Shown here: positions 11,340 to 21,869 of the stretch, in pieces
Layout: the number at the start of each line of letters is the position of its first letter
How positions within the stretch are numbered: position 1 is the stretch's first letter
NCBI RefSeq assembly: GCF_024139115.2
Contig: NC_085141.1
Span: forward strand, 246,744,096 to 246,808,095
DNA length: 64,000 bases
Origin: Armigeres subalbatus
Taxonomy: Eukaryota > Arthropoda > Insecta > Diptera > Culicidae
Direction of reading: 5' to 3'
Notes under the pieces: generated by a model
What the model was told of the DNA's origin: nothing
Databases searched by the model: none
Seen by the model: the letters and a program-made list of their open reading frames with translations, nothing else
Translations under genes and position numbers: made by a program

Positions 11340-12290
11340 TGAACAGAAAAGAGTCGTTCGGCAGAAAGCCACAAGGCTGAAAGTTGTTAGGCCGAATATG
11401 TCGTTTAACCGAAAAGACTATTTGGTAGAAGCCTTTCCGAGCAAATCGATAACTTAACATAACAAAATAAGTACACAGTTTGATGTCATATCATTCAAAT
11501 TAGTAATGTACAGCAAAATGAGATCAAAATATGTAATCAATCATGATGATTTATACATGTTTGAAAACAAATTATGACTCAGTTTGATGTCAAAATCTAA
11601 ATATGTTTTCTATATGATCTTATTATGTTTTCAGACTAGGATATCTAGTCTAAAATTATTTGGCTGAGAATGCCATTTGGTCGAACCTGGGTGCTGCGGA
11701 TAGAGCCGCTTTTGTGCTTTCAAGCGAGTAGTGGGATATGTTGAAATCAATCCCATAGGCGAAATTATTTTGCAGTTACTTGGCTGTCAAACATTTCCCG
11801 CTCTTCGAATTTCTCTTTGCATGCTGCATGAAGGCGCACAAATGCGCGAGATTCTACATGACTTTACGATGGTTTACATACCTTCCGGCTCCAATCAGCT
11901 GCTGAATCTCGTGAAATCTCGTAACGGGTGCATTTTAGTTGCATTCATAATAATTTTCCACTCGAAATATAATGTGAATATATTTGTTAAAAAGAATGCA
12001 AAACTCAAACTAAGTTTATGTTTATTTTTTACCCAAATAATAACAATACTTCTCAATATAAGATCTAAAACGAACATAACCACAATCTTCAATGTTTGGC
12101 TCCGGCACAATAGAAAATTTTGGCTTCACTTTGACAACCAAATCGATTCTATCCGCACCACCCAGGGTCGAACAGTTCCTTTGGCTGAAAAAATCATGAA
12201 TATGTCCATCAGCCGAAATAGTCTTTTGGTCGAAAAGGACATTCGGTCGAAAGTGTCGTTCGGCTGAAATGGTCATTTTGGGTATTTTTA
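11340..12290. repeat. Degenerate TTCGGCCGAAA-type repeats around unassigned sequence
   Basis: Blocks at about 11345-11440, 11655-11680 and 12165-12280 repeat words such as GTCGTTCGGC, GGCCGAA and ATTTGGTCGAA every 20-25 bp. The same family forms 17640-18180 and 46235-46330. Between the blocks is AT-rich sequence with an open frame at 11731-12267 that I could not relate to any protein. Confidence 0.45.
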
Positions 12291-12660
12291 AGACAATAAC
12301 GGGAGAATCTTTTGAAATTAAAAAAAAATTTTAGCCCTTAAAATTTTAACGAAAGATCTCCAGTTTTTCAAGAATATTTATTTGAAAATTATTCTCAGAT
12401 TTTCCACGGAAACTACTTTCAAGTATCGAGAACCCTTTGGAATTACCAAGAGGAGCTTTTTGGATCTACCAAGGAAAGTTGTTTGGGATTTACATGAGAA
12501 TCTCTTCAGAGTTTTCACGGGAAGTTGTTCCAAATTTCTATAGGAAAATATTCGGAATATCCACGGAATATTCCTATTGAGTTTCTGGTGAGTATTTTTT
12601 TAAATTCACATCTAAAATTGTGACTGGTAAAAGAGATGACTTCCCCAATCTAGATTATAT
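12291..12660. repeat. Degenerate AATTTCC-type array
   Basis: Loose repeats of words such as GGAAACT, TTTCCACGG and GGAATATCC, matching the array type at 18430-19080 at the other end of the hAT-like element. No ORF is present. Confidence 0.4.
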
Positions 12661-12679
12661 AAGACGGTTAGTTTTTTTT

Positions 12680-12719
<40 letters not shown>

Positions 12720-12943
12720 AATTTTATTTGCTAATTATCTAATACATGCATTCATCTCTTAGACTAGGTGTTCCGTGTTTTCTTAACACTATCATCCTTA
12801 TTTGCTATGTTACGCTTTTAGATATTATTAAATTATTAATACATTTCAATTGCCTCTGGCAGTTACGATATTTCCTCTGGTTGAATTAAACCATGTAGGA
12901 ATTACAATGTTTTCAACTTAAACTAAACTTAACCTAATTTATA

Positions 12944-15590
12944 CTAAGGGTACAAGGAGCTAATCGTTGCAATAGAAGATTGCAACGATTTTTGTCTAAA
13001 ATTGGAAATTATTTTGTTGGACATTTGTTGCAATGTCTCAATATTAGAAATTCTATGAAGTTCATTGGTACTATACCACGGAGGTAACTTCAGAATCATT
13101 TTCAAAATTTTATTTTGAATCCTCTGAAGTGCCTTCTTTCTGGTATTGCAGCAACTAGTCCATATTGGCACAGCATACAACATGGCTGGTCTAAAAATTT
13201 GTTTGTAAATCAAAAGTTTGTTCTTAAGACAAAGTTTTGATTTTCTGTTTATAAGTGGATATAGACACTTAATATATTTGTTACATTTGGCTTGAAGGCC
13301 TTCAATGTGATTTTTAAAAGTTAATTTTTGATCTAGCAGAAGTCCTAAATATTTAGCTTCGCTAGACCAATTAATTGGAACCCCGTTCATAGTGACAATA
13401 TGTCTGCTAGAAGGTTTCAAATAAGAAGCTCTCGGCTTATGTGGGAAAATTATAAGCTGAGTTTTGGAAGCATTCGGGGAAATTTTCCATTTTGCAAGTA
13501 AGTGGAGAAAATATCCAAACTTTTTGCAATCTACTACAAATGACACGAAGGCTTCGCCCTTTGGCTGAGAGACCTGTGTCATCTGCAAACAAAGATTTTT
13601 GACACCCTGGTGGTAAATCAGGTAAGTCAGAAGTAAAAATGTTATACAATATGGGCCCCAGTATGCTGCCTTGGGGAACACCAGCTCTAACAGGTAATCT
13701 ATCAGATTTAGAATTCTGATAGTTTACCTGCAGTGAGCGATCTGATAAATAATTTTGGATCAGTTTAATAATGTACAGAGGAAAATTAAAATTCATCAAT
13801 TTTACAATCAAACCTTCATGCCAAACACTATCAAATGCTTTCTCTATATCAAGAAGAGCAACTCCAGTCGAATATCCTTCAGATTTGTTGAGCCGAATTA
13901 AGTTCGTAACTCTTAATAACTGATGAGTGGTTGAATGCCCATGGCGAAAACCAAATTGCTCATCAGCAAAAATAGAATTGTCATTAATATGAACCATCAT
14001 TCTATTTAAAATAATCTTTTCAAACAGTTTGCTTATTGAAGAAAGCAAACTGATAGGGCGATAACTAGAAGCATCAGCTGGATTTTTGTCCGGCTTCAAA
14101 ATAGGAACAACTTTGGCGTTTTTCCATTTATCTGGGAAGTATGCCAATTGAAAACATTTGTTAAATAAATTAACCAAAAAGGATAAAGAGCTCTCAGGAA
14201 GTTTTTTGATAAGTATGTAGAAAATACCATCATCACCCGGGGCTTTCATATTTTTAAATTTTCTAGTAATAGATCTCACTTCATCCAAATTAGTTCCCAA
14301 CGAAGGGTCAAAAACTTGATCGAGAATGTCTTCGAAGCTTCGTGTAACCTGATCCTCAATTGGACTAGTGAGACCTAGACTAAAATTATGGGCACTCTCG
14401 AACTGCTGAGCAAGTTTTTGAGCCTTTTCGCCATTTGTTAATAAAATTTTATTTCCCTCTTTAAGCGCTGGAATTGGCTTTTGAGGTTTTTTAAGAATTT
14501 TCGTTAATTTCCAAAAGGGTTTCGAACTGGGATCCAACTTCGAGACATTATTCTCAAAGTTGGTATTTCTCAGAATAGCAAAACGTTTTTAATTTCATTT
14601 TGCAAATCTCGCCAAATAACTTTCAACGCGGGATCGCGAGTTCTTTGGTATTGCCTTCGCCTCACATTTTTAAGACGGATCAGTAGCTGAAGATCGTCGT
14701 CAATAATAATGGAGTTGAATTTAATTTCACATTTAGGAATTGCAATAACTCTGGCTTCGACAATTAAATTTGTCAAAGATACGAGAGCATTATCAATATC
14801 ACTTTTGGTATCGAGAGGAATATCAACATCAAAATTCCTATCGATATACGTTTTATAAATCCCAATCAGCCCTATGATAATTGAAAGTAGAGCTGATTGG
14901 ATTATGAATGGCTTCTTGTGAGATTTCAAATGTCACAGGAAGGTGATCAGAGTCAAAGTCAGCATGAGTTACCAATTGGCCACACAGCTGACTTGAATCC
15001 GTTAAAACTAAATCAATTGTGGAAGGATTTCGACTGGAAGAAAAACAAGTAGGGCCATTGGGATATTGAATAGAATAATATCCCGCAGAACAATCTTCAA
15101 ATAAAATTTTACCATTGGAATTGCTTTGAGCATTATTCCATGAACGGTGTTTGGCATTGAAGTCACCAATTACGAAGAATTTAGATTTGTTGCGAGTCAG
15201 AATTTGAAGATCAGCTTTCAACAAATTCTTTTGCTGCCCATTGCATTGAAAAGGCAAGTAAGCTGCAATGAAGGAAAATTTTCCAAAATTTGTTTCAACA
15301 GAAACTCCCAAGGTTTCAAAAACTTTGGTTTCAAATGAAGAAAATAATTTATGTTTAATACGTCTGTTGATGACAATGGCGACCCCACCACAGGCGCTGT
15401 CAAGACGATCATTTCTGTAGATAAAATAATTTGGATCTCTTTTAATGGAGAGTCCTGGTTTTAAATAGGTTTCTGTTATAATGGCAATATGCACATTATG
15501 AACTATTAGGAAGTTGAATAATTCATCTTCCTTACCCTTTAGAGAGCGGGCATTCCAATTTAGAACTTTCACACAATTATTTGGATCCAT
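12944..15590 (-). pseudogene. Jockey copy A ORF2: endonuclease-reverse transcriptase, frameshifted
   Basis: ORF2 encodes an N-terminal AP-type endonuclease and a C-terminal reverse transcriptase for target-primed integration. The start is taken at 15590 because its ATG overlaps the ORF1 stop; an in-frame ATG lies at 15611. Endonuclease signatures are LNWNARSLKG, IITETY, VIGDFNAKHRSW and DFDSDHLPV. RT signatures are YRPISLLSSISKLFEK, FGFRHGHST, LLDIEKAFDSVWH (motif A), AGVPQGSILGPILYN and SLFADDTGLS (catalytic FADD retained). Compared with copy B there is a 2 bp loss near 14857 and single-base losses in A runs near 14585 and 13525, plus another shift near 13505. A 6 bp in-frame deletion lies near 14313. 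The protein ends in the thumb without RNase H, as is usual for Jockey. Confidence 0.93.
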
Positions 15591-16984
15591 TGAAACGGAG
15601 TCCGATAACAATTTTTTGTGTGTACTTTATACCAACCTGGACAGCTTCAGGAATGGTATTTGCTTTGAACATTGCATCAATCATGTGATGCAATTGTTCA
15701 GTTAAAAAATCAAAATCGGAAGCAGTCATGCTACCTGAATCGGCAACATGACCGTTATTTTCCGTTGGGACATGGGTATAAACCTCATTTTGAGAAGAGA
15801 AATTTTGTCTACCAGCAGCGATGTTTGCATACGTAGGTACATTGGAAAAATTGGAATTTACTGAAGTGCTTGCTACCCGTTGACGAGCGGCAAAATTTGT
15901 TTGTGAATTGTGGTGGGTATGAATTGCTCGACCGGTAACTGGTTTCGAAATTTGAGCGTTTGAAAAATTTCTACCCGTCGAATCTGGGATCCGATTGGAA
16001 TTTCCGTCATCAATTTAGCACGGAATTCAAAACTTTTTGCGTGAAGGGCATTCCCAGAAATTGGATTTATGATTACCCCACAATTTGCACACTTAAATTT
16101 ATTGGAATCTTCTCTCACAGGACAAGCGTCCTTGGCGTGAGAGGTTCCACCACAAATCATGCATTTAGCATCCATGTGGCAATGTTTGGTTCCGTGACCC
16201 CACTTTTGGCACTTACGGCACTGAGTGGGATTTTGGAAATTTCCCCAGGCCTGCGGAAATGTTCCCATGTAACACGGACATGGGACATAATACAGGCCTT
16301 TTCCAAACTTTTCATATTATTTAGTTCACTTTTGTTAAAATGAACTAAATAAAATTCTTGAGAAATGCCCTTTGGGAAGTACCAGAGTGGGATTTCTTTT
16401 TCATCTTAATTACTTGGACTGGTGAAAATCCAAGTAATTCAGAAATTTCAATTTTAATCTCATCCAGTGATTTGTCATCACTGGGCAGACCTTCAAGACG
16501 ACTTTGAACAATCGCTCAGTTTTGTCGTGGTATGTGAAGAATTTATGGCGCTTCTCAGTTAAATACTGGAGAAGACGTTTGCGAGCGTCAAAGGATCCCG
16601 GTAAAACGCGGCAGTCACCCTTCCTAGCAATCTGAAATGAAACCTTGATCCCCCGAAGGTTACTCAAGATTTCATTCCGAAAGCCAGAAAATTCGGCAAC
16701 AGATACCACAATTGGCGGAATCCGTTGTTTCTTCGCATGAATCGAATCACCTGGGCTAGAGGTAGATTCGATTTCCTCAAATTCGTTATTAATCAAATCG
16801 AACTGATTGCTCAGTTCGATGGGAGAAGAAATAATGTCAACGTTAGATTTAGAAGGAATATCTGAAGTCCCCAGCTCCCTTCTTTTTTTCCGCGCTTTGG
16901 CAGGATGGTCTTGAAACCTTGTTTCCTCGAAGGAAGTGGAGAATTCAGAGATTCACCTTGCCTCTTGTTTTTATTAATGCTCAT
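15577..16984 (-). pseudogene. Jockey copy A ORF1: gag-like protein with zinc knuckles, frameshifted
   Basis: The gag-like nucleocapsid protein binds the element RNA. It starts at the ATG at 16984 (MSINKNKRQG...). A basic N-terminus and a PSKSNVDI segment are followed by a region typical of the PRE_C2HC domain that precedes Jockey knuckles. Three cysteine clusters follow: CRKCQKWGHGTKHC, CMICGGTSHAKDAC and a CANCG start. The first two are CX2CX4HX4C. The stop TAA at 15577-15579 lies inside the ORF2 start context, so the ORFs overlap by about 14 nt. Frameshifts occur in an A run near 16895, near 16365 between the PRE_C2HC halves, and near 16060 inside the third knuckle. Confidence 0.9.
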
Positions 16985-17639
16985 TGCTGAACGTGGAGAC
17001 GTGACCTTCTAAGAGGTTTTTCCCAGAACGGTGTCCCTGCAGGATTACCACCGCTTGTCGGAATTTTACTTCCGCAAACGGGTCCAACGTAAAACGAAGG
17101 CACGGGTCCTTGCAAAGATCGTAACAGGCTCAGTGTGGAGAAATAGCGCTAAGAAGCACCGTTGAAATTAAAATAGCTTCGGGTAGTATTAAAAACTTCC
17201 TTCCGCAAAGAGAGAAAGAACCGCACAGCACGAAAGCACGATGCGGTCTCTTTTTTATCCTTTAATAGAGTGTTTCTTTCGACGGGAGAAGTTCATCACT
17301 AAACGGCTAGTTTGGCATAGCCAACTTTAAAACATCGAAAAAGTACTCGGAATTTTTGAGGTTTTTTGGATTTCTTCAGAAAATTCTTTGCATTTTCGAT
17401 TATAAATTCTTAGTATGTTCCATTGACCGAAAGCGACAGATGGCTGGCAATTTGGCCGAAAAAGCCGTTTGCCCTAACAGGCTGGCCTGGGCAGAAGCTA
17501 TTAACAGAATAACAAAACATGATATGGACTTAATTTATATAAGTGATAAAAGAACAGGCAACAATATCACAAATTTACACCGAAATATCATTTAAATATC
17601 AAGATATGTACATAAATGTACTTTCTGAAACCTTCTTTA

Positions 17640-18180
17640 AAAAGTGTTGTTCGGCTGAATTGATTATTTTGTCAAAAAGACGTTTATCCGAATAGGTCAT
17701 TTGACAGAAAATGCCGTTCGGCCAGAAGTGTTCTTTTGCAGAAAGAACATTTTCGGGTCAAATTACCATTCCTACCAAACGGAATTTTCGGTCAAATGAT
17801 CTATTCGGTTAAAAGATTTTTTTCGACCAAATTACCAGTTCATCTGAATGTCCAATTCGGCTGTATGTCGTTTTCGGTCAAACTGCAATTATGGTCGTTT
17901 GACAATTAGCCTTTTCAAAGTAAATATCATTAGGCCAAATGGATGGATATTTTGGATTAAATTACCCGTTCAGTTATTGACATTTGGCCGTATAACCTGT
18001 TGGCCTAAACTATAATTTCGGACAAGTATTCCATTCTGCCAAACGACCATTTCGGCCAAACAGCATTTTTGGGCTGATGACCTATTCGGCCTAACGACCT
18101 GTAAGGGCAAACGACTATTTGGGCCAAATTACCAGTTCGGCCGTCTGTCGCTTGCGGTCAATGGGATTTTCCAATAATTT
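17640..18180. repeat. Degenerate GGCCAAA / TTCGGTCAAA repeat array
   Basis: About 25 irregular copies of a 20-22 bp unit such as TTCGGCCAAACGACCATT on both strands. The family recurs at 11340-12290 on the other side of Jockey copy A and at 46235-46330. It is non-coding and of unknown origin. Confidence 0.6.
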
Positions 18181-18429
18181 CTTATGGACAATACACGAGT
18201 CGTTCGATAACTGCAACATGTTTTCGTCTCAGTTAGCGAATGGCGTTGGATAACTGCGACGCATTTTAGGCGGTACACAATTGTCAGACGACGTCAGAAT
18301 AGAAGTGCACCTGATTGTTCAGCGCTATGCAGCTATCATCGACTTTGATATCATTTTGAAGCTCAGCTGTCCGATAACTGCAAAACTGATGTAACTATCG
18401 AAATACTGTTAAAAGCATTGCAGTTAAAT

Positions 18430-19080
18430 TACTTTCAGTTATCGAACGTCTAATGTACAAAGAATTTCCCGTAGAAATCCAATAATTTCGAACAATTTTT
18501 CGTTGAGACATTTTGAACAATCCTCCATGGAAATTCTAAAGAAGTTTCCGTTAAACTTACGGAGAATTTCTCGTGAACATTCCAGAGATTTTTTCTTGAA
18601 AACTCCTTAGAGTCTCCCGCGGAAATTCTTAAGAATTTACTGTTTTATTGTTGGCCATGCCAAACTAGCCGTCTTTATTATTCTAGACTGAAAAAGTCAA
18701 CGGTTAAACACTTATTCTCCCAACCACACTCTCCTACAATTAATAAGAATTCTCTGAGAAAAATTCAAAGAATACTCAACAGGAACTTTTCGTAAATTTC
18801 TGAAGTTTTTCCTGTAGAAGTTAAAATCATTGTTTTGTAAAAATTCTGAAGTTTCTCATGTAAATTGCGACGATTTTTCTGCTGAAACTCCAAACAATTT
18901 TATTTGGGAATTACAAAGAACTTCTCTTCCAAAGATTGCTCGAAAATATTTTCCAAATTTTGGAAAAATTTATAGATTTTCTGAAAAAGTTCATTAGATT
19001 TTGCATGCGAAATTCAAAACATTCTTCTATTCTGAAAATTCTGAAAATATTCTGAAAAAATGCAAAAAAAATCTTAGAAA
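18430..19080. repeat. Degenerate AATTTCC-type array
   Basis: Loose tandem words (GGAAATTCT, GAATTTCTCGTG, AACATTCCAGAG) with about 25-27 bp spacing. It is interrupted at 18648-18715 by a unique block that matches the flanks of Jockey copy A (separate entry). Confidence 0.45.
18648..18700 (+). repeat. Paralogue of the Jockey copy A insertion site (empty site)
   Basis: The plus strand here reads GTTGGCCATGCCAAACTAGC then CGTCTTTATTATTCTAGACTG. The minus strand at 17325-17301 reads GTTGGCTATGCCAAACTAGC then CGTTT. Beyond the poly(A) of copy A (12674-12630) it reads AAACTAACCGTCTTATATAA then TCTAGATTG. Joining the two flanks of copy A through the duplicated AAACTARCCGT reproduces this block without the element. 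Confidence 0.55.
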
Positions 19081-19243
19081 AACGTAATGAAAAAATCGCC
19101 ACGCCGATTCACGCCGCCGCCGCCGCCGGATAAAATGGCTTTCGGCGTGACGCCGAAAACTCCGCCGCCGCCGTCGCTGCCAAAAATTCTGACAAACCAC
19201 GCCGCCGACGAATATCGGACCGGTGCACACCTCTACTTCTAAG

Positions 19244-19475
19244 CTTTTTAAGGGAGGCTTATGAGCTTCTTGAAAGGAGGCTTCCAAATCTCTTGAAGGA
19301 GGTTTCCAAATCTCTTGAAAGGAGGCTTATGAACCTCTTGAAACGAGGCTTCGAGCTGCTTGGATGGAGGCTTCCGAGAAGCGTAGAAGGATGCTTCCAA
19401 TTCTCTTATCACGAAGCAACTAAGCTTTTCGGAAAAATAGCCTTCATCCCTCTCAAATGGAGGTTTCCGTACTTT
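19244..19475. repeat. Minisatellite GAGCCTCTTGAAAGG, right part
   Basis: Continuation of the 9830-10962 array after the hAT-like insertion, about nine units. Its beginning (CTTCTAAGCTTTTTAAGGG onward) is a close match to 10291-10400 in the left array, which suggests a higher-order duplication. Confidence 0.8.
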
Positions 19476-19789
19476 CAGACTTTAGAATTTAGTTCATAAG
19501 CATGTTGTTAACATATTATTTAATATTTTGTATCGAATAGGTAGATTGCATTGAAGATTTTTTTTAAATTTGTTCTTTCAACGTTTTGTCCTTTTGATCT
19601 TTTATCGCACAGCCCTTTATACACTGTGCTTGTCTGGAATGGCAGGATTCAATAGTCTTTGATTTAGTAATCGCCATACATATTATGTACAAGACAAAGG
19701 TTCGAAATAAAAAAAACACAATTATCAAAACATTATTCATAAGTTTTGATTGGAATTTTAATACATCCGCCATTACGCATTCTTGCCCG

Positions 19790-19854
19790 AGGTACCCCTT
19801 GGGGCCAGCAAAGGTACTCCCAGGGGTATATGTACCCCAGGTTGAGAAACGCTG
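19790..19854. mobile_element. hAT-like terminal fragment (CAGCGTTTCTCAACC end)
   Basis: The inverse of 19854-19790 starts CAGCGTTTCTCAACCTGGGG and continues GTACATATACCCCTGG. CAGNGTTTCTCAACC is a familiar hAT terminal sequence in animals. It interrupts the RT relic that begins at 19855. The opposite end was not found with confidence, so the extent to the left (possibly to about 19500) is open. Confidence 0.4.
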
Positions 19855-20880
19855 ATCTAAGGTAACAAATGTCGTCGGTATTTCATCCGCAACCCTTACA
19901 CTTGATTTCGATCCGTCCAACGTTATACGAATCAGCCGTATCAGTTTCGCCGGAAAACCATGTTCTAGCATAATTTGCCATAATTCATTCCGTTTCACTG
20001 GACCGTACGCCGCCTTGAAATCAATAAACAGATTATGTATCTGCAAGTTGTACTCCCGGAATTTACCAAGGATTTGCCTCAGGGTAAACATTTGATCCGT
20101 CGTTGATCGGCCCTCACGAAAACCTGCTTGGTCGCCGAATTAAGGAGGGTTATTCCTCGGTAATTGGCGCACTCCAGTTTTTGCCCTTTCTTAAAGAGAG
20201 GGCAAATGAGGCCGTCCAAACAGCTAGCAGGCATTTCTTCGTCTTCCCATATTTTCGACATAATATGGCGCAGAACTTCATAAAGCTGCTCACTTCCATG
20301 TTTGAGAAGGTCAGCCGGGAGCTGGTCCTTCCCCGCAGCCTTATTGTTTTTCAGCTCTTCAACAATTTTTTTTTACCTCATCTAGTGTAGGCGACTCCAC
20401 AGCTTGTCCATCATCGCTAAGGGGCCATCCACAAAGTACGTCACGCTCTTAGGGGGGGGGGGTTCCGAGCAGCGTGACGACTCATACAAAAATATTAGAG
20501 TTTTAATACAAAAAGTGTGACGAAGGGGGGAGGGGGGGTTGAAAATCGCCATTTTTTGCGTGACGTACTTTATGGATCTTCCCTAATATTTATTCTGCTC
20601 ACCGATGCACCGTCACTTCCACTATTCAAAAAAGTTTCGAAGTGTTGCTTCCACCTGGCAGCCACTTCGGTTTCATTTGTCAGCAAATTTCCTTGTTGGT
20701 CGTTGCACATGACGGGAGATGGTGCTGTCTTTCTCCGCACGCCATTGACAGACTCATAGAACCTCCGCATATCGTTCTGCTCCATTTTTTCCTGCGCCTC
20801 GCCAATCACTTGTTCTTCATACTCTTTCTTCTTCCTGCGGTGGGTTCGTTTTTCGACGCTAGACAGGTATTTTCCTTAAT
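19855..20880 (-). pseudogene. Non-LTR RT relic (RTE/jockey-like), split by a MITE
   Basis: On the minus strand a linker segment NDMRRFYESVNGVRRKTAPSP (about 20780-20715) and NETEVAARWKQHFETFLN (about 20690-20635) are followed, after the MITE at 20421-20583, by an SKIWEDEEMPASCLDGLICP start (RT fingers, about 20260). Then come KKGQKLECANYRGITLLN and YNLQIHNLFIDFKAAY (motif A, DFKAAY) near 20020. It stops at PTTFVTLD, just before the usual GLRQGD motif, where a hAT-like end cuts in. Frameshifts are present near 20150 and 20095. The catalytic FADD box is missing. Confidence 0.82.
20421..20583. mobile_element. MITE GGGGCCATCCACAAAGTACG, TAA target duplication
   Basis: The left end GGGGCCATCCACAAAGTACG TCACGC and the right end (inverse) GGGAAGATCCATAAAGTACG TCACGC are flanked by TAA on both sides (20418-20420, 20584-20586). 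The interior has G-runs. Three-base TAA duplications are typical of PIF/Harbinger MITEs. It interrupts the surrounding RT relic, so it inserted later. Confidence 0.75.
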
Positions 20881-21191
20881 AAGCTACGATGGATCTCCCA
20901 TCCTCCGCAGCTCAGCGGGTAGTGATGAAACCAAATTCCCAACATCAGGCACATATCGTTTTCTTTATCTATTTCTTGGCAAATTTGTCAACCTTTCTCT
21001 TCCAAAACACCCAGACGGGACTTGACAACAAAAGACTCCAGGCCGGGAATCTTCTTGGCGTCTGATTTATTGTGCGTCTCGTCGTCCATCACGATGCAAT
21101 TTCGGCAACCAACTTGCGGTACAACTCCCGGCAACTACGGGATTTGGCTACCGTATTCTATTTATCAGTTCGGTTAGGCGCCTTTATTAAC

Positions 21192-21258
21192 TTTTTTTGT
21201 CTTTATTATCGAGACTTTCAGCCCGAGGCTGGCTCGTCTCGATTTTTTTCGCTTTATT
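21192..21258 (-). repeat. LINE/SINE 3'-tail fragment (GAGCCAGCC...TAATAAAG)
   Basis: The inverse reads GAGACGAGCCAGCCTCGGGC then TGAAAGTCTCGATAATAAAG. A second copy with GAGGCGAGCCAGCCTGGGGC lies at 22748-22812. Both end in an AATAAAG-rich tail, as for a severely 5'-truncated retroelement. Confidence 0.4.
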
Positions 21259-21260
21259 AA

Positions 21261-21559
21261 GGCTGTGAACCATTCCACCGATTCGTTTAACTTTTAGTTA
21301 AAATTTGACAGTTCGATGGTTATTTTGTCGTGGTTAAAAATAACCCTGCTCCGGAGCATGGTTAGATTTGACAGTTCGATAGTTAAACTTTGTTCGTGCG
21401 AAAATTGGCGCCAAATCATTTTCGTTCCGAATAACTATCAATCTGTCAAAACTCAAATGGGTCGGCTTCCGAATTTTTTTTAACCATGATGGGAAAATAA
21501 CCATCGAAGTGTCAAATTTTAACTAAAAGTTAAACGAATCGGTGGAATGGTTCACAGCC
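21261..21559. mobile_element. MITE GGCTGTGAACCATTCCACCG, TAA target duplication
   Basis: TIRs of about 60 bp start GGCTGTGAACCATTCCACCG and continue through ATTCGTTTAACTTTTAGTTA. TAA flanks lie at 21258-21260 and 21560-21562. The interior has further TTTGACAGTTCGATRGTTA repeats. It is non-coding and PIF/Harbinger-like by its duplication. Confidence 0.75.
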
Positions 21560-21589
21560 TAACTTGAAAACATGAAGACTGGCCCTTTT

Positions 21590-21855
21590 TATTGACTCCT
21601 GGACGAATCAGACGGAAGAATTTACCATGGGTACGTCCCGACTTGAATAGTCGCTTGCCGCTGGGTCATCTGGGTCTCCTTGAACGATTTTACCACACGA
21701 ACATGGTCGAATTGTCGATTCCCAACTGTTTCGCGATCCCATTGCTGGACTAGCCTTGTTTTTTTCCACAACCCCATAACTTTTCGTCGAAGCACTTCTT
21801 GCTTGGAAGCCATATCAATAACCACTTGACAAATTGTGAGGAATTGTTGCACATG
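21590..21855 (-). pseudogene. Tc1/mariner-type transposase N-terminal HTH relic
   Basis: Starting at an ATG at 21813 the minus strand reads MASKQEVLRRKVMGLWKK. In shifted frames it then gives GIAKQLGIDNSTMF, the look of the paired-like helix-turn-helix DNA-binding domain of Tc1 transposases, a FKET segment and SGRTHG. At least two frameshifts occur within 180 bp, and no DDE catalytic domain follows. The call is weaker than for the LINE relics because only a short part is present. Confidence 0.42.
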
Positions 21856-21869
21856 TAAACATTACACTC

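Larger units (their letters stand above)
12675..17300 (-). mobile_element. Jockey-clade non-LTR retrotransposon, copy A
   Basis: A nearly full-length element on the minus strand. It has a 5' region (17300-16985), a gag-like ORF1, an endonuclease-RT ORF2, a short 3' UTR and a poly(A) seen as the T run at 12683-12714. A target duplication is visible on the minus strand: AAACTAGCCGTTT (17313-17301) and AAACTAACCGTCTT (12674-12661). The same family is present as copy B at 36327-41041, and the two are almost identical through the coding part. Copy A extends about 150 bp further 5' than B and so holds the candidate internal promoter. Five or more frameshifts make it non-autonomous. Confidence 0.95.
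10971..19235. mobile_element. hAT-like 8.3 kb composite element with CGCC-rich ends
   Basis: The left end TAGAGATGTGCGCCG and the right end (inverse) TAGAGGTGTGCACCG form 15 bp TIRs. Both are flanked by the identical 8 bp CTTCTAAG (10963-10970 and 19236-19243), which also fits the nTnnnnAn preference of many hAT transposons. Both ends then run into CGCCGCCGCC-rich tracts. The interior holds degenerate AATTTCC and GGCCAAA arrays and the Jockey copy A. No transposase ORF is visible, so it would be non-autonomous. The minisatellite continues on either side. The alternative is two independent fragments whose flanks match by chance, which the 8/8 match makes unlikely. Confidence 0.6.

Noticed and set aside
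11731..12267. 178-codon open frame on the plus strand
   Set aside because: Lies in AT-rich sequence between degenerate GGCCGAAA repeats. Its C-terminal part is itself such a repeat (AEKIMNMSISRNSLLVEKD), both strands are open there, and no domain is recognisable.
19564..20091. 175-codon minus-strand frame that looks like one protein
   Set aside because: It is a chimera. The first half is LINE RT (IHNLFIDFKAAY..., ending PTTFVTLD), then it runs through a hAT-like terminus and unrelated sequence.
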